A DNA stretch of 46,864 nucleotides from assembly GCA_964510515.1 (NCBI GenBank), contig CAZEAU010000020.1, positions 1 to 46,864 of the forward strand. Reading direction: 5' to 3'. Positions 16,448-23,790 of this stretch are shown here, piece by piece. Source of the stretch: SURF-21 sp964510515 (lineage in GTDB: Bacteria > Actinomycetota > Geothermincolia > Geothermincolales > RBG-13-55-18). The first letter of the stretch is position 1; every line of letters starts with the position of its first letter. A model generated the notes under the pieces. It worked only from the letters and a program-made list of their open reading frames with translations. It ran no database searches and was not told where the DNA came from. The translations under genes were made by a program, and so were the position numbers.

Positions 16448-17457
16448 GAACCGCGAGGCTGCTGCTCGCCGCGTTCCTTTCCCTGCTGCTCCCGGCGCTT
16501 CTTGCCGGCTGCGCCGAGCCGCCGGACGTGCGGCAGCGCGAAGCCTTCCTCCTCTCCCTGGCGCAGGAGGTCGAGGGCGCGCGCATGATGGAGACCATAG
16601 AATACATGGCCGGCGCGGAGCTGGGCGGCCGCCCCTGCGGCTCGCCCCAGTCGCTGCAGCTGGAGAAGCATATCGAGGAACAGCTGGCCCTCTTCGGGCT
16701 GCAGCCCGTGGCCGGACTGGGGCTGGACGGTTTCCGACAGGAGTTCCCGGTCCCGCCGGAGAGATGCTTTCTCCAGCCGCCGCCCGATACGCCGGTCGTC
16801 TGCGCCAATATATTGGCCGAGCTGCCGGGCTCATCGCCAGGTGAGATGATCGTCCTGGCCGCCAATTACGACGGGCTGGGGACGGATACCGGCAGCGGCG
16901 CCATATATCCGGGCGCCGATTACAACGCCTCCGGCAGCAGCGCCATCCTGGAGCTGGCGCGCGTCCTCTCCTCCGTGGAGGAAAAGCCGGCGTCTTCCAT
17001 CGTCTTCGCATTCCTCGGCGCCGAGGAATGCGGCGGGTACGGCGCCGCGGCGCTGGCGGAAGCGCTGGAGGACGGGGGGCTGCGCGACGCCGTACGCATC
17101 ATAAACATCGAGGGAATAGGCGCGGGGGACGGCGGCTACATGGACGTGTGGGACCTCAACTACCGCAAGAACCGGCCCACGGTGCAGGCGCTGGACGAGG
17201 CCGCCGCGCTGCTGGAGGTGGTGGTGGAGCCCGGTGGGGCCGACCCCGGGACCTCCGCGGGCGTTTTCTTTCTCCATCACATACCCGCCGTGACCTGCGA
17301 CTGGTCCTGGTTCGAGCGCAACGAGCACCCCCATTTTCACCTGCCCGGCGACACCCCGGAGAGGATCAACGAGGAGGGGTTGCTCCAGGTCACCCGGGTT
17401 GTAGCCGCCGCCGCCTGGATCATGGCGTCGGGCTCAAACGCAGCCGGTCCCCCTTGA
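16444..17457 (+). CDS. M28-family peptidase-like lipoprotein with degenerate metal site
   Basis: The 337-residue product has a signal peptide with lipobox LLAGC (Cys23) and an M28 aminopeptidase-like domain. The EE pair at 194-195 in GAEECGG and His299 in FHLPGDTP are conserved, and the family words around them align well. However, the first ligand histidine of the HxD motif is Asn141 (NYDG), the bridging aspartate of the D-x-x-S-G motif is Tyr160 (GADYNASG), and the fourth ligand aspartate is Glu223 (NIEGIG). A two-zinc site as in classical M28 enzymes is therefore unlikely, and the protein may be an inactive binding protein. It is translationally coupled to the GerMN gene. Its 3' end overlaps the convergent DUF2342 gene by 24 bases. 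Confidence 0.78.
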   Translation: MRTARLLLAAFLSLLLPALLAGCAEPPDVRQREAFLLSLAQEVEGARMMETIEYMAGAELGGRPCGSPQSLQLEKHIEEQLALFGLQPVAGLGLDGFRQEFPVPPERCFLQPPPDTPVVCANILAELPGSSPGEMIVLAANYDGLGTDTGSGAIYPGADYNASGSSAILELARVLSSVEEKPASSIVFAFLGAEECGGYGAAALAEALEDGGLRDAVRIINIEGIGAGDGGYMDVWDLNYRKNRPTVQALDEAAALLEVVVEPGGADPGTSAGVFFLHHIPAVTCDWSWFERNEHPHFHLPGDTPERINEEGLLQVTRVVAAAAWIMASGSNAAGPP

Positions 17458-18645
17458 CATGCGCTCGATCCAGAGGGAGGGATCGCGGATCTCCTCCCCG
17501 TCAGGGAGGCTCTCCTCACTCCCCCAGGCCAGGTTGAGGAAATCCAGGCCTTTTTTCTCCGCCACTTCCTTGCAGAACCGCTCGCCTACCCGGTATTGCT
17601 GCAGCTTGAGATCGAAACCAAGCATTTTCTCCACCAGGCGCGCCGCCCCCGACTTGGAATCGCGGCGGCGGCGAAAGGCAGCACTCATCTCCTTGAAGGA
17701 GGGTATGATCTCCCTGCCCACCAGGTCCATGATGAGGTTGCTGTATCCCTCCACCAGGGACATGAAGGTCTGGATGCGGGAGAGCAGTTCGCGCTGCTCC
17801 GGGGTGTGCACGACGCTGATCAGCCCTCCCTGCCTGATTATCTCGTTAAGTTTGCGCAGGTCGCGCAGCTGCTGGGGGCGCAGACGCATGCCCATTTCCT
17901 CCAGGCGCAGGGAGATGCTCTCGAAGTAGCCCTCCATGAGCGACCTCAGGTATTGCCTCAGCCACGGGTTGGCCGCGAACTCGAAGGCGTGGGTGACCTC
18001 GTGCAGGGTTATCCACAGGCGGAAGTCCCGCGGGACAAGCCGCATCTTGCCCTCGGCCTTGAGCAGGTTGGGGTAAACAATGTACAGCTTGCCGCCGTCC
18101 TCGGGCCGGGGCAGGCCCAGGTCGAACTGGCCCAGCACCCCGCGCGCCAGATACCCCATGAGTATGCCCAGCTGCGCCGTGAGCAGCCCCCGCGTGAGGC
18201 CGCGGCCCATGCGCAGCGGGCGCTTGCGCTCTTCCTCCAACTTGTGCAGGGACTTGCCGTAGCTCTCCGCGAGGGGCTCGAAGATGAGCTGGAAGCCGGC
18301 GAGGTTGGTCTCTATCCAGTCCACCCGGCTGAAGACGAGGAGCGGGCCCACCGGCTCCCCGGGGTCGAGGCGGGAATACTCCCTCACCAACCCCTCGCTG
18401 CGCCTCATCATGGCCTCCAGCTCGGCGCGCACCCCCGCGGGCGCGGGGGGAGGGGTCCCCTCGGACTGCGCCACCATGACCGCTATCTCCCGCGCCCTCT
18501 CCCAGTCCACCATCTCTCCCGCGCCGGCGCGGAAGGCTCCCCCGACGGAGCGGAATATGGGCAGCTTCCTCGCAAACCCCTCCACGAAAGCGTTGGCGCC
18601 GCGCAGGCTGCGATCCCAGAGGTTCTCCCTGCCTTCCCCGGCCAT
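17434..18645 (-). CDS. DUF2342 zinc-dependent metalloprotease-like protein (F420-biosynthesis-associated family)
   Basis: The 403-residue protein belongs to DUF2342, a family that is nearly confined to Actinomycetota and is annotated as a coenzyme F420 biosynthesis-associated or zincin-like metalloprotease. The HExxH motif is present as HEVTH (215-219), followed by AFEF; Glu299 in SLVEGYSNL is a candidate third ligand. The N-terminal VDWERAREIA and later DWIETNL words are typical. The ATG at 18645 follows GGGAGGACG. An extended -10 motif lies about 58 bases upstream. No F420 biosynthetic genes are in this window, so the association with F420 is from family knowledge only. It overlaps the 3' end of the M28-like gene. 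Confidence 0.85.
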   Translation of the reverse strand: MAGEGRENLWDRSLRGANAFVEGFARKLPIFRSVGGAFRAGAGEMVDWERAREIAVMVAQSEGTPPPAPAGVRAELEAMMRRSEGLVREYSRLDPGEPVGPLLVFSRVDWIETNLAGFQLIFEPLAESYGKSLHKLEEERKRPLRMGRGLTRGLLTAQLGILMGYLARGVLGQFDLGLPRPEDGGKLYIVYPNLLKAEGKMRLVPRDFRLWITLHEVTHAFEFAANPWLRQYLRSLMEGYFESISLRLEEMGMRLRPQQLRDLRKLNEIIRQGGLISVVHTPEQRELLSRIQTFMSLVEGYSNLIMDLVGREIIPSFKEMSAAFRRRRDSKSGAARLVEKMLGFDLKLQQYRVGERFCKEVAEKKGLDFLNLAWGSEESLPDGEEIRDPSLWIERMSRGTGCV

Positions 18646-18702
18646 CGTCCTCCCGCCTCGTGTTCTTCCCGCGTGCCGCCCGGCTCGAGCGCGGCTGCAC
18701 TC

Positions 18703-18711
18703 AGTCTAGCA
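18703..18711 (-). promoter_or_regulatory. Extended -10 promoter (TGC-TAGACT) for the DUF2342 gene
   Basis: On the minus strand the site is TGCTAGACT, identical over nine bases to the site before the deacetylase gene at 12776-12784. The predicted start near 18696 leaves a leader of about 50 bases. Confidence 0.45.
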
Positions 18712-19162
18712 TAAAGGCCGGCGGGCCCCGGCGGCCTTCCCCCCTCCGCGGGACGCATCTCCCGCGCAGCTCAACGCGGGCCGCGAGATTACGCCCCTGG
18801 GCAGAAAAACCCGCTCCGCCCGCTCCCGGGCGCCAATACTACCATGGTATTAGTCCGCGCGTTAATTACTACCGGCGGGGAATAGCGCCCGTGGGCGCGG
18901 ATGATGTATTTTCTAATCGTACTCAGTACATTGAAAAAGGCCCCAAGCGGACACCGGGGATATAGTGCCTTAGAAACAGCACCCAGACGTCATGGGTGAG
19001 CCGGTAGCAGCAATAATCGCAGCACCCTTTAAGTAGGAGCAGTAGCATTCCCCTAGCACCATCCGAAGCCGACTAGCCGAGACAGCCATCTACCCCAATT
19101 GCAACCGAATGCAGCCCAAATGCACTACTTAGGACGACCCTCGCCCATGACGTTTTCCTTTA

Positions 19163-19224
19163 CAGCAACGCACGCAGCAACAACCCAGCAACCTTGCAGC
19201 AGAAGACACAGCATCAGCGCAGCA
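19163..19224 (+). repeat. Six phased CAGCA repeats
   Basis: CAGCA begins at 19163, 19175, 19186, 19197, 19209 and 19220, giving intervals of 12, 11, 11, 12 and 11 bases. Further copies lie upstream at 18977, 19008 and 19020, the last two again 12 apart. The intervening bases are not conserved, so this is not a duplicated unit but a regularly spaced word. Confidence 0.8.
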
Positions 19225-19283
19225 CTAACTAGACGGCAACGACATCCCTGAGGTATCCCCCTTATCCCCACAGGAGTCCGCAT

Positions 19284-19320
19284 AAAAGGAAGGCCCCGTT
19301 CCCCCTGCGGGGCCTTTTCC
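19284..19320 (+). terminator. Rho-independent terminator
   Basis: AGGCCCCG at 19291-19298 pairs with CGGGGCCT at 19308-19315 and is followed by TTT. On the minus strand the same hairpin is followed by a TTCCTTTT stretch, so it could work in both directions. It closes the candidate RNA and lies 233 bases before the ATG at 19553. Confidence 0.75.
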
Positions 19321-19552
19321 TATGCCGTTTGGCAAATCCGTGCCCGGGGCCGTTCTCGCCTTCATCCTCCGGCTCGCTTCCCCCGATGGGTTGACAGCCC
19401 CCCGCGGAGCCGCCTCGCGGCCGCACGCCCGCGCCGCCTCCCGGCCTCGGGCGGGCCCATCCTCATCCGCCTCCGTCCCGAGCGCGCAGAGGAGATCCGG
19501 CTTGCGCCGCGAAAACCCCTTGAGTAACCTGGTGGCAGGAGGTTGGAGGGAA

Positions 19553-20677
19553 ATGCCTGAAAACAAAGTCTGTCCTCTCTGTGGGCTGCCGCGCTCCCTC
19601 AAACGCAAGCTGGTATGGACCACGGACGGCGGCATCTACTTCCAGGCCAAACGCTCTGAAAGGCTCGTCTTCCTCGGGGAGGACGAGATCGGGGCCATGC
19701 TGGAGGAGGGGGTGAGGCTGCGCGGCGAACAACTGCTGGACACCCTGCGCGAATGCAGGCGCGCCTTCATCCGCGGGGGCATCATCTCGCAGACCGGAGG
19801 CCTGCGCCGTTTCCTGATGCGCCGCTGGCCCCTGGCGAGGCGCATGGTCAGGTCCGCATTCGAGGAGGCGGCCTTCTTCGGCTGCGGCAACATCACCATC
19901 TCGCGCATCAAACCGCGCAAGGAACTGGTCTTGCGGGTGCGCCGCCCCTATCACCCCCACCTCATGGCCGGCGACATCTGGGGCTTCTGGGAGGGCCTCT
20001 TCGGCGTGGAGGCGTTGCTCTCGCTCAGCCAGTCCTCGCAATACGAATGGGATATAACCGTGAAGGCGGTGGGCAGGAAACGCCATGTCGCAGCCGCGCA
20101 ACAGCCGCCCCGCCGCCCCAAGCGCGACTACGCCCTGGAGGTGTGCGAGAAATGCCGCCTGCCCAGTTTTCCCTGGCGGCTGTGCTGGGACGCCGAGCTG
20201 GGCACTATCTACGAGGCGGACACCCACCGGCACCTGATCATCACTTCCGCCGCGGGCTGGCAGAATGTTGTAGATGAGATAGGCGGGGGCAAGGCGGGGG
20301 CCCTCCCTCCGACCCTGGGGACGGCGCTGGCCGCGGGGGCGGCGGCGCAATACCGCGCCCTCAAGGGCGACAACTACCGCACCGCCTACCGCCACTTTTT
20401 TCTCGGTCTCCCCTTCCTGGGGTGGGGAAAACCGCTGCGGGTCACCCGCAGGCCTTTCCTCATCGAGGCCCACATCGAAGGGGTGCCCTTCCCCCGGCTC
20501 CTGGCCTGGAGGATCGCCGGCGCCTTCGAGGCGCTGGAGCGCGAGCCCGCCGACATCAAGCATCACCGCGTGGAGGGCGCGTCGTGGAGATACCTCATCG
20601 GCCCCCGCCTGGAGGGCACCTTCCTGGAGATTGAGCGCATGCTGCCCGAGGAGGGACGCCCGGTGCTGCCGTTCTGA
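19553..20677 (+). CDS. Unrecognised protein with two tandem zinc-binding modules
   Basis: The 374-residue protein is not one I recognise. It is built of two similar halves. The first has CPLC at 7-10, then GLP, LVW and GGIYF, and ends with a block from FGCGNIT to FWEGLFGVE (109-153). The second has CEKC at 198-201, then RLP, LCW and GTIYE, and ends with a block from FLGWGKP to AFEALERE (288-331). Each CxxC pair could contribute to one zinc site. There is no signal peptide or membrane span, so it should be cytoplasmic. The ATG at 19553 follows AGGAGGTTGGAGGG, a strong site. It may be controlled by the terminated leader upstream. The MBL hydrolase gene follows after 48 bases. Confidence 0.7.
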   Translation: MPENKVCPLCGLPRSLKRKLVWTTDGGIYFQAKRSERLVFLGEDEIGAMLEEGVRLRGEQLLDTLRECRRAFIRGGIISQTGGLRRFLMRRWPLARRMVRSAFEEAAFFGCGNITISRIKPRKELVLRVRRPYHPHLMAGDIWGFWEGLFGVEALLSLSQSSQYEWDITVKAVGRKRHVAAAQQPPRRPKRDYALEVCEKCRLPSFPWRLCWDAELGTIYEADTHRHLIITSAAGWQNVVDEIGGGKAGALPPTLGTALAAGAAAQYRALKGDNYRTAYRHFFLGLPFLGWGKPLRVTRRPFLIEAHIEGVPFPRLLAWRIAGAFEALEREPADIKHHRVEGASWRYLIGPRLEGTFLEIERMLPEEGRPVLPF

Positions 20678-20725
20678 CAGCGACTCGACCGGCGGCACGC
20701 GTGCCGCCCGCGGGAGGAGAGAGCC

Positions 20726-21418
20726 ATGGACGAGATAATCCGCATCGCCGGCCCCATCGAGAACTGTTACCTGGTGAAAGGAGAGCGCCCGTACCTGGTG
20801 GACACCCTGAGCCCCAAGTCATACCGCAGGTTGAGCGCGGGCCTGCGGGAGAGCGGGGTCGACGCCCGGAACCTGGCGTATATCCTCATCACCCACTACC
20901 ACTACGACCACGCGGGCAACCTGGCGGAGTTGAAGCGGCTCAGCTGGGCGGAGGTGATGGCGGGGGCCGGGGACGTCCCCTTCCTCGAGGGAAAGAGGCC
21001 TCCCGGGGCGGGCAGCGACCTCAACCGCATCGGCCGCCTGCTCAAGCGCCTGCCCGCGTCGCTCACCACCGCTTACCAGAGATGCGCGCCCGCGCAGGTC
21101 GACGTCTCCCTCGCGGGCGGCGAGACCCTGGAGGGGCCGGGGCTGGAGGCGCTCGCCCTCCCCGGCCATACCCCCGGGGGCATGTGCTTCCTCGACCGCG
21201 CCAACCGCAGGGCTTTCGTGGGCGACATCGTCTCCAACTACTTCGGCCGCGCGGGGTTGCCCGTGCTCTCCGCCAGCTGCAGCCTGGAGGAGATAGAGGG
21301 CTCCCTGCGCAGGCTGGCCGCGCTGGAGCTGGAATACATGTACCCGGGCCACGGCAGGGTCATCGGGCCCGGGGCCTCCGGGATCGTCGCCGCCCTGGTG
21401 CGCAAGAAGTTCGGCTGA
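20726..21418 (+). CDS. MBL-fold metallohydrolase
   Basis: The 230-residue protein has the full metallo-beta-lactamase metal set: THYHYDH at 56-62, His148 in PGHTPGG, Asp167 in VGDIV and His209 in YPGHG. It is a glyoxalase II-like hydrolase by size and motif layout; the natural substrate may be a thioester, phosphodiester or other and cannot be read from the sequence. The ATG follows GGGAGGAGAGAGCC. It lies 48 bases behind the duplicated zinc-protein gene in the same direction and converges with the response regulator. Confidence 0.88.
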   Translation: MDEIIRIAGPIENCYLVKGERPYLVDTLSPKSYRRLSAGLRESGVDARNLAYILITHYHYDHAGNLAELKRLSWAEVMAGAGDVPFLEGKRPPGAGSDLNRIGRLLKRLPASLTTAYQRCAPAQVDVSLAGGETLEGPGLEALALPGHTPGGMCFLDRANRRAFVGDIVSNYFGRAGLPVLSASCSLEEIEGSLRRLAALELEYMYPGHGRVIGPGASGIVAALVRKKFG

Positions 21419-21451
21419 GTGGTCCGCGGCGGGCCGCGGGGGAGGCGCCCC

Positions 21452-22159
21452 TCAAATGGCGGGCTTGTCCGGCTTGATGATGTCCTTGTCCTTGAGCACG
21501 ATGCCCCTCTCCAGCGCCCACAGCACCGCGTTGGTGCGGTCGACCACGCCTATCTTGCGGAAGATATTGCGGATGTGCACCTTCACCGTGTGCTCGCTGA
21601 TGAAGAGGATGTCGGCGATCTGGCGGTTGTTGTAGCCGCGGGTCATAAGCTTGATCACGTCCACCTCCCGCTGCGACAGCTCCTCGAAACCCCCTTCCTT
21701 CTTTTTCCTGCGCCCCGCCGGCTCCGTGATCTCGTCGATGAGTTTACGCGCCACCGAGGTGGAGATGAGCGATTCTCCCTTGGCCGCCGCGCGCACCGCC
21801 TTGACCAGCTCCTCCTTGGCGGCGTCCTTGATCACGTACCCGATAGCCCCTGACTTGATGGCCTGCTTGGCGAACTCCTCGTCGTCGAAGACGGTGAGGG
21901 TGATGGCCTCTATGTGGGGGTGCTCGGACTTCACGCGCCGGATGAGCTCGATGCCGTTCATGCCCGGAAGCTGGATGTCCACGATGATGACGTCGACCGG
22001 AAACCTCACGATCTTTTCCAGGGCTTCCTCCGCGCTGCGGGCCACGGTGACGATCTTCACCCCGCCCTGTTTTTCCAGGATGCGGATCAGTCCCTCCAGC
22101 ACGACCTCGTGGTCGTCGACCAGCATGACGTTGATGGAGCCGCCGTCCTCCACGCTCAT
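21452..22159 (-). CDS. NarL/LuxR-family response regulator
   Basis: The 235-residue protein has an N-terminal receiver domain with acidic pocket D15/D16, phospho-acceptor Asp61 in VDIQLPG, the conserved Thr in TLTVF and Lys in VIKDA. The C-terminal LuxR-type HTH spans about 165-215 and carries the words LSQREVDVIKLM and SEHTVKVHIRNIFRKIG. It should bind DNA as a phosphorylation-dependent dimer. The ATG overlaps the stop of the histidine kinase by four bases, so the pair is translationally coupled and very probably cognate. No direct-repeat operator was identified. Confidence 0.92.
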   Translation of the reverse strand: MSVEDGGSINVMLVDDHEVVLEGLIRILEKQGGVKIVTVARSAEEALEKIVRFPVDVIIVDIQLPGMNGIELIRRVKSEHPHIEAITLTVFDDEEFAKQAIKSGAIGYVIKDAAKEELVKAVRAAAKGESLISTSVARKLIDEITEPAGRRKKKEGGFEELSQREVDVIKLMTRGYNNRQIADILFISEHTVKVHIRNIFRKIGVVDRTNAVLWALERGIVLKDKDIIKPDKPAI

Positions 22160-23754
22160 TTCCTCTCACCCCCGGTTATGGTCGGTATGCTCACGATGAT
22201 GCGCGTGCCCATCCCGGGCCGAGAATCTATGCGCAGCTCGCCCCCCAGGAGCTCCACGCGCTCGCGTATGGCCATCAGGCCCAGGTGCTCGCCGCTCTCC
22301 TGCGCCGCCGCCAGCATGCGCGGATCGAAACCGATGCCGTCATCCTCGACGACGATGATAAGATCCTCCTGAGAGGCCTCCGACCTTATGCTCACCGACT
22401 CCGCGTTGGAATGCTTGCCCACGTTGGTCAACTCCTCCTGCAGGATACGGAAGATGGCCAGCTCCGCCGAGGCGGGGATGGATCCCAGGCCCCGCAGGTC
22501 CACGGTGGTATTTATTGCGTACTCCTCCTCGAATTGTTCAGCATAACGCCTGATCGTCTCCTTGAGTCCCAGGATATCAAGGGATGTCGGCCTGAGGTTG
22601 GCCATTATCTCCCTCAGCTCCCGCAGACAGTCCTTTGCCCGTTGCTGCACTTCCTCGATCTCCTCCACCGCCAGGCGGGGGTCTTCCTTGAGGAAATCGA
22701 GCGCGAACCCCGCCGCGTAAATTATTTTGAGCAGCGACTGGGCCACGGAGTCGTGCAGTTCCCGGGCGATGCGCGCCCGCTCCTCCTCGTGCGCCGTGTT
22801 CACCCGCGACATGAGGTGATCCATTATCCTGCGCTTCGCTACCACCTCGCGGTAGAGCCGCGTGTTCTCCAGGGCCATGCCCACCGAATCGGCATAGGAG
22901 GCGAGGACCTCCATGTCCCTGTCCCCGATCCCGGACCCCGGCGCGTCCCGCTCCACGTAGAGCAGCCCCCGAGGCGAACCGGACGGGTTCACGGGCACGA
23001 GGACATAGTGGGAACCGGTGCGCGGGGTGATGAAGGCCACGCGGTCGCCTTCGCGGGCTTGCGCCGTCCTGGCCTCCGTTCCGAAGAAGGCCTTGGCCTC
23101 CATGCTCCCCGACAGGGGCGAGATGGGATACTGCCTTTTCTCCTCCAGCACCCGTTCTCCCCAGGTGGGATCCAGGCCGTCCGCCGCCGACACGGGGATG
23201 AGCATCTCGTGATCGTAGAGGAAGAAAACGGCCCGGTGGTAACCGAGCACGCCGCAGGCGCCCTCCGCCAGCATGCGCAGCAGCATCTTGCGGTCCTGGG
23301 TCACCCGCATGCGGTCGAGGAGGTTGTTGAACTCCTTGACGGCGTGCTGCCGCTGCCGCATATAATCGCGCGTCAGGGCGTTGGCGGCTCCGAAGTAGGC
23401 CTCCCAAACTATTTCCGCCGCCCTTACCTTCTCCTCCCCGCCGCAGCCTGCCTCATCGCAGCAGGCGTTGATCCACCTCCAGCAGACCTCGCTCCCCAGC
23501 TGGAAGGCCCGCAGGATATCGCTGAGCTCGAAGTCCTGCAGGTCCACCCAATCTACGCGGCCCGCGCCGACCCGCCCCTCCTGCAGTTGTCGCAACAGGG
23601 CCCGGCAGCCCCTGCGGCTGCCGCGGCGGAGGACGGAGCGAAACTCCTGCGGCATGCGCATGAAGGAGGGGACGGCAGCCAGCAGACGCTGCACTATCTC
23701 CTCGACGATGTCGTCGAGACGGCTGTGCAGAAGCTCGAGCGTTGCGGAGAACAT
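22156..23754 (-). CDS. GAF-domain sensor histidine kinase (HisKA_3/NarX-like)
   Basis: The 532-residue kinase has an N-terminal alpha-helical region (about 1-140) containing several cysteines in CWRWINACCDEAGCGG, a GAF domain (about 150-300), a HisKA_3 dimerisation domain with His334 in ARELHDSVAQS, and an HATPase domain with the N-box EELTNVGKHS, DDGIGFD and GLMAIRERVELLGG. No membrane span is visible, so it should be cytoplasmic and sense an internal signal; the cysteine cluster might bind metal or Fe-S. The ATG at 23754 has only a weak ribosome-binding site. It lies 36 bases downstream of the CARDB-like gene and is coupled to the response regulator. Confidence 0.9.
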   Translation of the reverse strand: MFSATLELLHSRLDDIVEEIVQRLLAAVPSFMRMPQEFRSVLRRGSRRGCRALLRQLQEGRVGAGRVDWVDLQDFELSDILRAFQLGSEVCWRWINACCDEAGCGGEEKVRAAEIVWEAYFGAANALTRDYMRQRQHAVKEFNNLLDRMRVTQDRKMLLRMLAEGACGVLGYHRAVFFLYDHEMLIPVSAADGLDPTWGERVLEEKRQYPISPLSGSMEAKAFFGTEARTAQAREGDRVAFITPRTGSHYVLVPVNPSGSPRGLLYVERDAPGSGIGDRDMEVLASYADSVGMALENTRLYREVVAKRRIMDHLMSRVNTAHEEERARIARELHDSVAQSLLKIIYAAGFALDFLKEDPRLAVEEIEEVQQRAKDCLRELREIMANLRPTSLDILGLKETIRRYAEQFEEEYAINTTVDLRGLGSIPASAELAIFRILQEELTNVGKHSNAESVSIRSEASQEDLIIVVEDDGIGFDPRMLAAAQESGEHLGLMAIRERVELLGGELRIDSRPGMGTRIIVSIPTITGGERK

Positions 23755-23790
23755 GGGGATTCGCCACCAGCCTAAAAATCCGATCGTACG

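Larger units (their letters stand above)
18935..19320 (+). ncRNA. Candidate structured RNA or long 5' leader, no known class recognised
   Basis: This gene-free stretch has visibly lower GC than its surroundings and no credible coding frame. Complementary segments nest inside each other: 18935-18944 with 19309-19318 (10 pairs), 18956-18963 with 19253-19260 (8 pairs, one G-U), 18987-19000 with 19140-19153 (14 pairs, one G-U), 19030-19036 with 19125-19131 (7 pairs), and 19045-19050 with 19107-19112 (6 pairs). CAGCA occurs nine times between 18977 and 19224. It ends in a rho-independent terminator. I saw no signature of RNase P RNA, tmRNA, SRP RNA or 6S RNA. It could be a free RNA or an attenuated leader of the gene at 19553. 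The 5' end and promoter are not defined. Nothing else is supported between 18712 and 18934. Confidence 0.55.

Noticed and set aside
19147..19251. Short ATG frame (34 codons) inside the candidate RNA
   Set aside because: It has no ribosome-binding site, starts inside the strongest predicted helix, and the CAGCA words fall in different frames, so coding constraint is unlikely.
18935..19320. tmRNA, RNase P RNA or SRP RNA
   Set aside because: The tRNA-like ends and tag reading frame of tmRNA, the conserved cores of RNase P RNA and the SRP tetraloop motif were not found on either strand.
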